NCBI GenBank assembly: GCA_030522415.1
Contig: CM060131.1
Span: 1,684,501-1,748,500, forward strand
Direction of reading: 5' to 3'
From: Channallabes apus
Taxonomy: Eukaryota > Chordata > Actinopteri > Siluriformes > Clariidae
Length of the DNA: 64,000 nucleotides
Position numbers and translations under genes: made by a program. Shown here piece after piece: positions 47,186 to 57,508 of the stretch. Position 1 is the first letter of the stretch, and the number at the start of each line of letters is the position of its first letter. The notes beneath the pieces are model-generated. The model searched no databases. It had not been told where the DNA came from and saw only the letters and a program-made list of their open reading frames with translations.

Positions 47186-47649
47186 CTGCAGATTTATTCT
47201 TATTATTGTTATTCTTATTTTAATGCATGCGCGCGTGTGCAAAAAGACGTACAACAAAGAATACAAACATGTATGATCACTTAGCCTAAAAATATTGTTT
47301 TACTGTGTATATGTGCTTTAAATATACACTAAACAATAAACATTGCCTTTTGCAAAGTGACAGTGAGTTGTGCGTGGGTGCAGATATGAGCAGATTTATC
47401 GATAAAACTGCAGACATACTCCCCAAGTAATGCAACAAACACAAAAATATATGCGACTTGCTGAATACATTGCGGCAGCACACAGGATCCCTGGGCTTTG
47501 ACGCACGTGTGGCTTGTGTTGTTCTTCACAACACTGCCACTATAAAAGGAAAGAGCCACACTCCTTGTATTAAAGAAGATGGCCCAGAGGAACCTCTATA
47601 GATTTTGGCACACAACAGAGATGGAAGACTTTAAAAAGAGACAGGATTT
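47186..47649. other. No gene recognised
   Basis: Intergenic, with no supported ORF on the minus strand. A plus-strand TATAAAAGG (47541) precedes a 48-codon ATG frame at 47579, not supported further. Confidence 0.4.
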
Positions 47650-48301
47650 GTCAAAATTACTTTTATTAAATAGTTTGCACTGGTCTGCTGTGCAGTTCAT
47701 TTCTTTATTTCCTGAAAAACAATGAAAGTAAATTGAAATAAAATATGTTTTTTTTAATTACATTGCTTTATATACACACAACACTTTTAACATGCAATAG
47801 ATTAATATACACACAAGTTCTCACCTTAAGGCGATGCTCCAGTAATTCAATTTCTGGTGTTGCTTTTTTAATGGATAGCCTTTTCTCTTCCATTTGAAGT
47901 ATAAGGTCCATCTCCATGTTACTTTTTCTTATTTGTTTTTGAAGATGAACCTTATACAGTACAGCTACTTTGCTGGCAACTAGGATGGCAAAAATAATTA
48001 AATAAATGAGATTCTGTAGGACAATAAAACTTAAATATGGACAACTGCACACAAATTCTAACACTGCTTAGATCATGCATTGAGGTTGAAGGACCTTCAT
48101 CTGTGGGGAAATCCCCAGGTATGTACTATGAAAGAACAATGACAATTTATAACTCTAATGTAAAAAGGGGGCAAGCATTATAGTGGTATGCATCATACCT
48201 CAGTGGATTTTACAGCCACTTATGTCCACTTCTGTCACAGCAAATGTGGTCTCTTCATCGCCATGTCCATCCTTCAGTGGAAATATGGAAGTATACGTTA
48301 T
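47650..48301 (-). CDS. 3' exons of a single-pass membrane protein gene (partial)
   Basis: Three minus-strand exons are suggested. Exon at 48199-48301: acceptor TTTTTCTCTTTGCCAG, open frame TYTSIFPLKDGHGDEETTFA and VTEVDISGC. Exon at 47825-48013: acceptor TTTTATTGTCCTACAG, donor AAG|GTGAGA, 63 codons beginning NLIYLIIFAILVASKVAVLY, a membrane segment with an internal lysine, then a charged tail (MEMDLILQMEEKRLSIKKAT). Last exon near 47700: acceptor TTTTTCAG, then Glu-Ile-Lys-Lys-stop and an AATAAA about 40 bases on. The first exon's frame runs into TGA just before its donor, so its junction is unresolved. Upstream exons would lie beyond the retroelement block starting at 48503. A membrane lysine is known in antigen-receptor-type chains, but that assignment is speculative. 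Confidence 0.5.
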
Positions 48302-48793
48302 CTGGCAAAGAGAAAAAAAATCTAAAATCAACTAAAGGTAACTGACACCAAAATACAACTGTGACAGACTGTCTTCTTTCTGTAGGGTCAAATAATACAA
48401 TCCCTCTATCAGTATCTATAAGAAAATACAACCCACTAAAATTCTCAATATTATCAAAGTAAAACCACTAATGCAGAAAAAAACATGTCAAAGTAATACA
48501 TATGTCACCTTTAAGACTGCGCGTTTTCCCGCGAGAGGCCGCAATTTAGCGCGCGGCATGCCGTGACTTGCCGGAGGCAATATTCAGGAATTTAAAATAA
48601 ATGTGTTGTGCTTCACTGAATATCCGCCAGATGGCGCATGGAAGGACTTTATCTAAAAGCTGGACCAAGTACAAATGAATTGTGTACAAGGTTAACCTAA
48701 AACAATATTGTTTCCAATGCTGTAGTAAACATTAATTTTATTTTGTTTTACAACAGATATTTTATAATGAACGTGTGTATGTGCTTCATGTTA

Positions 48794-48982
48794 TGGGGGC
48801 CAGGGGTAGCTCAGTGGTTAAGGCATTGGAGAACGGTTCGGAAGATCCCAGGTTCAAATCCCACAACCACCAAGTTGCCACTGTTGGGCCCTTGAGCAAG
48901 ACCCTTAACCCTCAATTGCTCAGATGTGTGATGAGATAAGAATGTAAGTCGCTCTGGATAAGAGCGTCTGCCAAATGCCTAA
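48794..48982 (+). mobile_element. tRNA-derived SINE with UnaL2-type 3' tail
   Basis: The tRNA-like head has TAGCTCAGTGGTTAAGG and GGTTCAAATCC boxes. The body has CACTGTTGGGCCCTTGAGCA, and the 3' end CGCTCTGGATAAGAGCGTCT is a stem-loop of the kind shared with UnaL2-type LINEs. The flanking duplication is ATGTTA (48788-48793 and 48983-48988). The empty site is visible in the other LTR near 60298. Confidence 0.88.
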
Positions 48983-49035
48983 ATGTTATTTTCATAATGA
49001 TGAAATGAGATGCCCAAATTCGTGCTTTAAAAGTT

Positions 49036-50732
49036 TGTCACGTTCTGTTATGATGTAGGACTGTGGGCTTGGTGTTGAGGCATAAATGCAGAGGGGATGC
49101 AATGAAACAGAGAGTCCTTAAATAATAAAAATCCAAACATGAACAAAACATGAACTAAGGAAGTTGGCTAAAAACAGGGAGCATGCTAACAAACGAGAAC
49201 TCAAAACACACACAGACTCGGGATTACACGATCTAATACAGTACAGACATGGGGATACAAACTGGACGAGACAAGACATACTAAACAGCCTAGAGGACTA
49301 AACACAAGGGACTATACGTGCAAGGGATAAACAAACACAAGACAGGCTTGGCTAAGTCTACTGGCTGTGCTGCACATTAGCTGCTAAGCTAGCTCATAGC
49401 TAATCAGACTAATGGCAAAACAGGCCAGTAGCCTGAGACACAAGGGAATGAACAGACAAGGTGCACAGCAGACTAGGTATGAAACAGACTAAGAATTCTA
49501 AAGGTTAGTGGCTAAAGATGTTAGTACCTAAACAGACTAAGAGCTAATCAGACAATGAGACTAGACAGACACGAAGACTAGACAGACTAAGATCTAAACA
49601 TGTTAGTATCACCCTCATTAGTATTTAAACAGACTAATAACTAAACAGGCAATGGGGGTTACTTACACAAAAGGGTAAACACAAAGGGCTAATTCTCCTA
49701 GAGGCTAATCCTGCTAGGAGACACAAAGACATCTCAATATAAACCAACTTAACTTAAAGTGCTCCTGAAACCAAAAGGCCAACTATCATCAAACCAAAAC
49801 AGAACCAAACAAAACCCACATAACAGAACAGAAATAATATCACTTTAATGCTCGACCCAGTTTCCCAGAACAAACAGGTATTTATGACAGTGCTAATGAG
49901 CCTCCTCAGTTCAGGTGAGCATCCACATCACCTGACTGAGGAGGCTTCTGGGAAACTGGGTCTAGAAACAAAAACGTTCTAACGTTCAAAAACGGTGCGT
50001 TCAGCTAAGCGCATCATCCGCACCAAGCTCCCTGACCTGCACTCAATCTACACCAAGCGGTGCTGGACCAAGGCCAGGAAGATCGTGAAGGACCTCAGCC
50101 ATCCCAACAATGGACTGTTCTCTCTGTTGCGGTCAGGAAAGCGCTTCCGCTCCCTGAAGGCCAACACAGAGAGACTGAGGAGGAGCTTCTTCCCGCAGGC
50201 AATAAGGTCTCTCAACCATACCACATTCACACCACAAACACAGAACTAATACAACCTGTTAACGTCAACGGACACTATGGACACTTTCATGCACATCTAC
50301 CCTGACATTGGAACTCATATTTATGTTTACATTCTGGACCCCTGCACAAAGTCACTTTAATAAGGCACCTTAACACGTGTTTCCATGCAAATTACTTGCA
50401 CACCATACATCCTCCACCAAATTTCAATTTTAAAAGAAAATCTCTATTGTACAGTATATCTCAATTTTTATTTCCATTTTATGTACAGTATACTTTTATT
50501 TTTTATTTCTATTTTTATTCTAGTTAAGTTAAAATTTTCCTATTTCTTTATTCATATTTATTCCTTACTGTAAGATTTAATTCTCTTTTTAAGGTCACTG
50601 GCGGTCGTGTAAGCATTTCACTGCATATCGTACTGTGTATGACTGTGTATGTGACGAATAAAATTTGAATTTGAATTTGAATTTGAAAAACTACAAACTA
50701 AAAACACTGCCCTCTAGTGGGCAACCCTCACA
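49036..50732 (+). repeat. TG...CA-ended dispersed repeat, copy 2, inside the LTR
   Basis: It starts TGTCACGTTCTG and ends CACTGCCCTCTAGTGGGCAA then CCCTCACA. The empty site is seen at 60353 in the 3' LTR. No target duplication beyond one base was found. It contains a near-perfect hairpin (49857-49975; GACCCAGTTTCCCAGAA against its complement) and an inserted LINE fragment. Confidence 0.65.
49994..50685 (+). mobile_element. 5'-truncated LINE 3' end
   Basis: Encodes the last ~80 residues of a LINE reverse transcriptase protein (KARKIVKDLSHPNNGLFSLL, LRRSFFPQAIRSLN), then a 3'UTR ending GACGAATAAAATTTGAATTTG repeats. The flanking duplication AAAAAC lies at 49988-49993 and 50686-50691. Clade not assigned (not L2-A or L2-B). 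Confidence 0.7.
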
Positions 50733-51302
50733 CTTATATAGTTTTTGTAATGTCTTAACAGGTACAAAATAATGAAAGACATGGCCATGCCGCGGTTTAA
50801 ATGGTCTTGAAATTAATTTAATTTCCTGATAGTAGGCTATCTGATAGTGTTAACTATGCAAATGTCCTGATTCGTGAATATGCCAACATGTCTTATTTAA
50901 AACGTAAAAATGTGTCGCCATCATCAGAAGACATGAATTAACAATGTGTATGTGTTTGTGTGCGTGTCTCATATGTAACATTCATATAGAATGCAATTCA
51001 TGATAAGTATTTGTGGAAATATATGTAACGACGCGGCTCGCGCGAGGGGCGGAGCCATGCATAAACTGTGCAGAACGGGTCGGGTCGTGATACCGCAACA
51101 CTCCGTGTGATCATTCGGTCGCACCAGTAAAAGGTGTCAGTGCCAAAGACAAAGCGCGCTAGAGAAGACACAGGCAAAGCCCAAGCCTCTGTCTGTCTAA
51201 GACACCGGAGAGAGAGTGAGGGAGAGCGACACGCATCAGTTTAGCGTGCGCTCTCGGGTTAAAGTGCACAAACATTTGATTAATTTATCAGCACATTATC
51301 AA

Positions 51303-52637
51303 ATGCCAACGCTCTACGGGGCAGCCTACTCAGGCATGCCCGTAAGCGCAAACCAACAAGCGACAAGCACCTTGAGAGACCCATTTAGCATAAGAGAATG
51401 TCCTACACAAGACGGTGCATACCTACGTCACAGCTTCGATACATTAGAGCGCCAAATGCGACGTCAGGCAGAACTCACAGAAATACTCGCAAGGAGCCAA
51501 ATGCTACCCTCCTTGCCTCAGCGCGACATTCCTCCATTTAACGGAGACCCGATCAAATTTACTTCCTTTATGCTATCCTTTGAACGCTTCGTCGAATCCA
51601 AAACTGACAATGACATCGATAAGCTGTCCTATCTCGAACTATACACCACAGGGGAACCCAAAGACCTTGTAATGAGCTGCATGCACATAACAGGTGGCTA
51701 TGCAAGAGCAAAGAAACTGCTGTGCGACAGGATTGGCAACGAGCTAAGAATCGCAGCAGCATATAAGCAAAAGGCAGCTAAGTGGCCGAAAATAAAGCCA
51801 GATGACGGGAGGGCATTAAATGCCCTCTCCTCGTTCTTGACAACCTGCCAAAACGCCATGGCAGACTGTGAATCCATGGACGAGTTGAATAGCAGCCAGT
51901 GTATGAATGACATTCTCACAAAGCTGCCCTACAAGCTGATCGACAGGTGGAAGTTTTGCGCACGCTAGCACTACGAGTACTACAGGACAAGAGCCAAGTT
52001 GCCCAGCTGGTGGAGTTCATCGATCAACAAGCCAGACTGTACTCCGACCCGCTCTTCGCTGACCTGGATGCCATAACCAGCAATAAAAAACACGGTCACA
52101 CATCCCTTCAAGGACCCAAACAAAAGGGCCAAGGACCCAGGGTCAGCTTTGCAACCGAGTTCAGACAGGTTGGTAAAAATTATAGAGACTCGATAACAGC
52201 GAAGAACGCTGGTGTATTAATTATCAGTGCGCTCACTAAGCCATGCGCATATTGTGAAGGGAAACATACCTTAGATGAGTGTGTTCGATTTAATGATAAG
52301 ACACACAAAGACAAAGTAGAATTCTTAAAAAAGAATTGATTTTGTTTTCGATGTTTAGTTAAGGGACATCCGTCGTGCTCAAAGCCACACCCTCGCATGA
52401 TACACATCGCAGTGCAAGACACAGCGCAACCCAACGAAAACGAAACTGAAAGTGAAAGAAAAATAAACCACCCGCTGCAGTGAGTCATGAAATAAATGCC
52501 AAATGTCTGGTGAATGGTGGCCGAATGGAGATGTAAACCAAGATCTAGTCGAGTATAAAATGGTAGTTCACTTGTTCGGTGCGAAATCATCTCCAAGCTT
52601 TGCCAACTTCACCCTTAGAAAGACAACGGAAGAAATC
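51303..52637 (+). pseudogene. BEL-2 gag plus short RT piece (plus strand), deleted
   Basis: From the ATG at 51303 (MPTLYGAAYSGMPV) the frame shows BEL gag similarity to 33000-33800 (LPSLPQRDIPPFNGDPIKFT, FTSFMLSFERFVESKTDNDI, KLIDRWKF). It has a frameshift near 51965, then QLVEFIDQQARLYSDPLF, a knuckle CAYCEGKHTLDEC and a TGA at about 52337. After a remnant HPRMIHIAVQDTAQ the sequence jumps to an RT segment ([20 protein letters not shown]), losing protease and the first RT motifs. It ends abruptly at the DIRS element. Confidence 0.82.
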
Positions 52638-52860
52638 GTCTCGGGTTACTTTGCTGTAACCCTGTTCCCTGAAAAGCGGGAACGAGATGCTGCGTTGGAA
52701 ACGCTATGGGAAACATGTCGGCGGCTGTGAAGCATGTGTGTACAAACACGCCAAATTTTGGCTTATATAACCTCGGTCAGGTGACGTCATCTGATTAGAC
52801 TCAGCTGCAGGTTATAAATATCGGTTAGCCGGCGACGACCTCAGATTCATTTGTCTGAAC
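52638..52860 (+). repeat. DIRS terminal inverted repeat, left
   Basis: GATGCTGCGTTGGAAACGCT onward (52689-52855) is the complement of 57310-57487, including TGACGTCA and TATAAATATCGGTTAGCC. The first ~58 bases (GTCTCGGGTTACTTTGCTGT...) are the unique outer extension. Confidence 0.88.
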
Positions 52861-52893
52861 GGACGTCCGGTCACGTGGCAGTGCGGCATTGCG

Positions 52894-52998
52894 ACGCAGC
52901 ATCTCGTTCCCGCTTTTCAGGGAACAGGGTTACAGCAAAGTAACCCGAGACGTTCCCTTTCAAAGCTAACTCGATGCTGCGTTGGAAACGCTATGGGA
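52894..52998 (+). repeat. DIRS internal complementary region
   Basis: Bases 52894-52951 are the complement of the left end (52638-52695) and 52952-52998 the complement of the right end (57462-57508), abutting at GAGAC|GTTCCC. This is the arrangement used in DIRS circularisation models. Confidence 0.88.
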
Positions 52999-53096
52999 AC
53001 GAGAATACCAACGCCGCCGCACTGCAGGTGTCTGGACCCCAAGGTTGTGTAGCATGTGTGAACAAGGCCGCGGAGTCTCAGAACTATGTCTGGGAG

Positions 53097-53591
53097 CTAC
53101 GTGGACATCCAGACTATAAATTTTGCAAATGTGTGCGGGGAGGAAAAAACCTGCCGCATCACACACTTGCTGCAGGGAATACCTCTTGCAGGAGCAATAG
53201 ATGAGGTGACCCCTCTGGTTGAAAGGGCCCTGACTCCCAGAGGCAAAGTGAGATCATGCGCCTCATAGGAGCGGGCAGTAGCATCTATCATCCAGTGACA
53301 AAGTATGTGTAGTTGCGGACGCACCCCGCCCCCGGTTGCGGCCTCCATAGCACACAGAAAGTTGCCCTGACCTTCGCCACTGGCTGGTTCGGTGGACGTA
53401 GGTCTGAAGGGCACATACTGGGCAAAGCAGGTGATGATGCAGAATTGCCTGACTGCCCAGGGGCAGGTCCAGGCAAGATGGGGAGACTGACAAGTACGCA
53501 GATCTCCGATCCTCTTGGGAGAGGAAACGGCCATAAGAAAAACCATCCTAAGGGTCAGAGGCCTGTCAGGTGCTGACTCTAGTGGCTTCAA
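53097..53591 (-). pseudogene. DIRS tyrosine recombinase remnant
   Basis: The minus strand reads LRMVFLMAVSSPKRIGDL, a C-terminal domain with LPLGVRALSTRGVTSS and SSPHTFAKFIVW. The HxxR motif appears as LSTR and the tyrosine position near the end as Ile, so catalytic residues seem lost. Parts continue in other frames (SQWRRSGQLSVCYGGRNRG at 53263-53493). Confidence 0.65.
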
Positions 53592-54300
53592 TCAGAACGT
53601 GGCAGACTGAGATAGCGAATGCGTACGTTCTGAGGGTACTAGGCACAAGCCTGAAGACAATTCTTCTTAGAGAAACTCCAGCACTGGAGCAATTCAGCAG
53701 AGGACTGAGTCAACCTGCTTAGCACACACTTGCTGTAGGAGGGATACCCCTTGCTAGTGCAATATATGGGGCGATCCCCTTGGTTGAATGAGCCCTGATT
53801 CCTAGAGGTGAATTGAGCTCATGTGTCCCATGGGAGGGGGCAATAGCACTCTCATCCAGTATAGTGGCTGAGGCATCGCAGGTTGCGGTTCCAAACATGT
53901 AAAAACTGCTCTGGTTTATGCTACCAGCTGATGTGGTGGACGTAAATCTGAAGAGCGTGTACTGGACATAGTCAGTGAAATCTCTTCTGTTCTGAAGCTG
54001 TAATGGCGGAGGACAGGATGTTTCAAAAACAATGTCAGACGATAGTTGAGTGAGAATGCAATTAAGTACGTCCTGAGAGTACTAGGGCAAGCTCGAGGAC
54101 AAACTTTTTTTTTTTTTTTTTTTTCAGCAGCAGCAGCAGCAGTTCCAGCACTGAACACTTCAGCAGTGAACTGAGTCTACCCGCTAGAGGTGACGTGGTA
54201 CTGTGAGGCACATAGGCTCTTTCACCCAAAGGGCACATACTGGACACTGTAGATGAAGTCTTACCTGCTCCGAAGCTGTAACAGGCGGAGGACAGAGGCT

Positions 54301-54960
54301 TCAAGCTACAGTATATGGGCTGAAACACTTCGTATGTACGAATCTTTCACATACATTCATTTCTGAGGGCATAAGCTCTTCTAGGAGAGGGAGCCCTAGA
54401 ATAGTCTTAATTACGCTGACTGGAAGACCAGCTTGACTTAGACTCCCTGAAAGCAGTGTTATCAGGAAAAATGTATAGAGACGTAACCTGGGCACAAGGG
54501 CCAAGGTGTCCAGACCCAGGGGTGGGGCTGGAAAGTCAGAGAGCAGCAAAGGGGACATTTTCTGGTCTTTCGAGGTAAAGAGGTCCACCTCTGCTAGCTG
54601 AAATCTCTCCCAGATTGACTGACTACTTCGGGGTGGGGTTTCCAATCCCCGTGTGTCAGCTTGACTGGACAGTACAGATGCTCCTTATTTATATGCCCTG
54701 AAATGTAAATCGCTCTGAGGGAGAGGAATCTGGTGCGCTAGCTGTTTAGTGGCGCGAGCACAGTCTTCCCTGGCGATAATATGTGGCTGCAATAGTGTTG
54801 CACATCCACACTAGGGCATGGTAGCCTCTCAATTGCTGGAGGAAGTGCTTCAGGGCCAGAAATAGGGCCATCATTTCGAGGCAATTGATGTGCCGTACGA
54901 GATGAAAGCCTTTCCAGCTCTGTGGGGCTGGATGGTCATCCAAAACCGCATCTTAGCCCG
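54301..54960 (-). pseudogene. DIRS RNase H / pol remnant
   Basis: The minus strand has HINCLEMMALFLALKHFLQQ and QLRGYHALVWMCNT, typical of DIRS RNase H, then SIWERFQLAEVDLFTSKDQK and PLGLDTLALVPR in the following frame. Stops and frameshifts interrupt it. The RT proper between 54960 and 55800 is not recognisable. Confidence 0.7.
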
Positions 54961-55834
54961 TAAGGGAAATGTCGTTAGCATCTGTGACGACAAAATGAAC
55001 TTAGAGTGGGACCCAAAGTAGAAACCGGGGTCTGAGCCACCTAGGGAGGGTACGAAGCACCTGGTGCGTAACCCTTGTTGGGGATTGGCCCTAGACTGAA
55101 CTCCCCTATCTTAGAACGAAAAATGAGCTAGGACGACATGCTGATGTCGAAGCGCTAGCTACTGAGACTGGGCCAGCCAGTCATATATGTAATTCAATAC
55201 ATTCATGTAGAGAGCTAGGTAGAAATGGAAGGATCTGATACTGGAAAGCTTCGCTCCTGAAGTGAACCTCAGGTCCTTCCCTGTGTTGTGGCAATATGAA
55301 AATAAGCGTCCTTCAATCAATTGTCACAAATCAATCACTTGGTAGGATTTGAGAACAATCACTTTGACAGTCAATTTTGAAACTGTATTTATTTATTTAG
55401 ATGTTGGTAAAAACCACAAAATCTGAAAAATTGGACGCAGCCCCACTGTTCCTATAGGAACTAAGCAATACCTGACTCACTATCTGGTAGGGGAACATGT
55501 TCTATGGCCCCGTTCCTCCAGCAGCCTATGTCAGGAGATGCACACTTTCCGGTTTCATGGAAGTGGAGACCACGCCATCCTGAACACACGGAGAGTGATG
55601 TAATGCTCTCACTCATCATTTGATGAGTCATGGGGGATCATGTTAGCTGTTCGGCATCCTGGAATACAGCAGGAATTTAACCGAATGAGCTAAGATGTCG
55701 TTGAGGACCGGCGTTGTCCGAAACACCAAAGGTGGCGGAACTAAACATCGGTCCCGTGGTTTGCCCGGGGGGGGGGCGCATGTTCTTAAAGAAGAAAATT
55801 ACGTGCTCTCCCCCGGGGAAGACCCCACAATCCT

Positions 55835-57211
55835 TCAGGGCCTCTTCTTAGAGAAGAAGACGGCGCGGCGGTCTGAGCTTTTAGAGGCGATCTGTGAGGG
55901 GCGGTGAGCCGTACCCCAGTCCTTACGGGGGGGTGCGCGGCTACTGACGCTCTCCTTCTGCGCCTCTCGCCTTTCTGCGAGACTCAGCTTTGGTCGAGGC
56001 TGGGTGGCCGACGGCCTCGGCTCCTGAGTACGGCGGGGGAGGAATTTCCCAAAAGCCTGTTTATAGACATTGGCATCTCGAAACTTGGTGGCAACGGAAT
56101 TAACGGCGTCGCCAAATAGGCCTGATGGTGAGACAGGGACATCAAGGAGGAATGATCGATCCTTATCCTTGATGCCCGTCAGATTAAGCCATAGATGTCT
56201 TTCTGCACACACTAAGGATGCCATAGAACGGCCGATAGCACGGGCTGTTTGTTTAGTCGCACGCAGGGACAGATCAGTAGCCCGGCGTAACTCTGTGAAT
56301 GCTTCTTGATCCACAGTGCCGCTCGTGCTCAAATCATTCAGCAGATCAGCCTGGTACGCTTGCAAAACCGCCATGGTGTGCAAGGAAGCGCCAGCCTGAC
56401 CTGCTGCTTGAAACGCCTTCCCTACCAGGTTAGAAGAAATTCTACACGGCTTGGAGGGGAGGGTTGGCTTCTTAAATGATGATGTTCCAGGAGTGAGATA
56501 GCTAGCTAGCGTCTCCTCAACCTGTGGCATCATCACATAGCCCCGTGTCTTAGCATTAATAATGTTGGAAAAGAACGAGGTTGGTGGTACAAAAATACGG
56601 GATGAAAAAGGTTTATCCCATGAACGGGATAGTTCACTATGGAGATCATCAAAAAATGGGAGAGAGCGGCGTTTTGGCGCCCTCTCCTGGCCACCCGACA
56701 GAAATCTGTTGTCTAATTTTGAGTGTGTGGTGAGAGCTTGCTCCTGTGGCCAGTCAATGTGAAGCCGTTCGACTGCACGCGTTATGACTTCCAGCAACCT
56801 TTCATATTTTCTGTCATTACTAGAGGGTCGTTCTGAGGTGGCTGCTGCCATTTCTACAGAAGCAAGGGACAGGGTCTCTTCCATCGACTCACGAGAAGCA
56901 CAGGAATGCGCTCGTGAAGTGGAGGGAGAGACTACGTGATCGGGGGAGGAGTCGAGAGAAAGGAGAGGCTCCGTCCCTCGTACCTCGGCCAGATCAACCT
57001 GTGATCCCCAGGAATGCAGCGCGGCGCGTGGTTCCCTGAAGAACGCGAGGCGCGCGCGGAGCATTTTTACCGGGAGATTGTCACAATGCTCACACTCTCC
57101 TTTAAATCCATCGAGAGCGTGGCTCTCACCCAAACATTTAAAACAAAGAGTGTGCGTGTCGCCTTCGGAGAGAGAGTTCTCACACGGACATACAGCGCTA
57201 AACTCTGCCAT
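55835..57211 (-). CDS. DIRS gag-like ORF1, 458 codons, intact
   Basis: This is the putative nucleocapsid protein of the element. The ATG at 57211 follows the right terminal repeat and a T run. The N-terminus has a Cys/His cluster (CPCEN, CFKCLGESH, CEHC), then an acidic/serine-rich linker. The conserved DIRS gag core follows: WPQEQALTTHSKLDNRFLSG, a PLPSKPC-type segment, GASLHTMAVLQAYQADLLND, and LDVPVSPSGLFGDAV with FLPRRTQEPRP near the end. The C-terminus is basic. The frame is uninterrupted although the rest of the element is degraded; either chance or later loss of pol could explain it. Confidence 0.8.
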   Translation of the reverse strand: MAEFSAVCPCENSLSEGDTHTLCFKCLGESHALDGFKGECEHCDNLPVKMLRARLAFFREPRAALHSWGSQVDLAEVRGTEPLLSLDSSPDHVVSPSTSRAHSCASRESMEETLSLASVEMAAATSERPSSNDRKYERLLEVITRAVERLHIDWPQEQALTTHSKLDNRFLSGGQERAPKRRSLPFFDDLHSELSRSWDKPFSSRIFVPPTSFFSNIINAKTRGYVMMPQVEETLASYLTPGTSSFKKPTLPSKPCRISSNLVGKAFQAAGQAGASLHTMAVLQAYQADLLNDLSTSGTVDQEAFTELRRATDLSLRATKQTARAIGRSMASLVCAERHLWLNLTGIKDKDRSFLLDVPVSPSGLFGDAVNSVATKFRDANVYKQAFGKFLPRRTQEPRPSATQPRPKLSLAERREAQKESVSSRAPPRKDWGTAHRPSQIASKSSDRRAVFFSKKRP

Positions 57212-57308
57212 TATCTCAGTTATAATTTTAATTTTTTAAAGATATTTGTTTTAAATGTCGTTTTTTTTTTTTTTTTTTTTCTTTGTGCTTGCACACGTTG
57301 CGTTCACA

Positions 57309-57508
57309 GTATCGTGAAGACAATGAATCTGAGGTCGTCGCCGGCTAACCGATATTTATAACCTGCAGCTGAGTCTAATCAGATGACGTCACCTGACCGA
57401 GGTTATATAAGCCAAAATTTGGCGTGTTTGTACACACATGCTTCACAGCCGCCGACATGTTTCCCATAGCGTTTCCAACGCAGCATCGAGTTAGCTTTGA
57501 AAGGGAAC
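57309..57508 (-). repeat. DIRS terminal inverted repeat, right
   Basis: Complement of the left repeat, ending TTAGCTTTGAAAGGGAAC. On the minus strand a TATAAATATCGG box and CRE lie ahead of the gag ATG, so it may act as the promoter. Confidence 0.85.

Larger units (their letters stand above)
48503..51270 (+). repeat. BEL-2 LTR, 5' copy (interrupted)
   Basis: Direct repeat of 59999-60820, starting TGTCACCTTTAAGACTGCG and ending GGTTAAAGTGCACA. It is interrupted by a SINE (48794-48982) and by a 1.7-kb repeat (49036-50732). It carries a ~100-bp segment (51090-51195) missing from the 3' copy. It is followed by the BEL gag. Confidence 0.75.
52638..57508 (-). mobile_element. DIRS1-like tyrosine-recombinase retrotransposon
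   Basis: The inverted terminal repeats, the internal complementary region, a gag ORF, RNase H and a tyrosine recombinase remnant appear in the DIRS order on the minus strand. The element is 4.87 kb, shorter than usual because the RT region is largely missing. It sits exactly between a plus-strand BEL fragment and a minus-strand BEL fragment. Confidence 0.88.

Noticed and set aside
47541..47725. 48-codon plus-strand gene behind a TATAAAAGG box
   Set aside because: It overlaps the last exon of the better supported minus-strand gene and has no other coding evidence.
52638..57508. DNA transposon with long terminal inverted repeats
   Set aside because: The internal complementary region and the DIRS-type gag, RNase H and recombinase remnants identify a DIRS retrotransposon instead.
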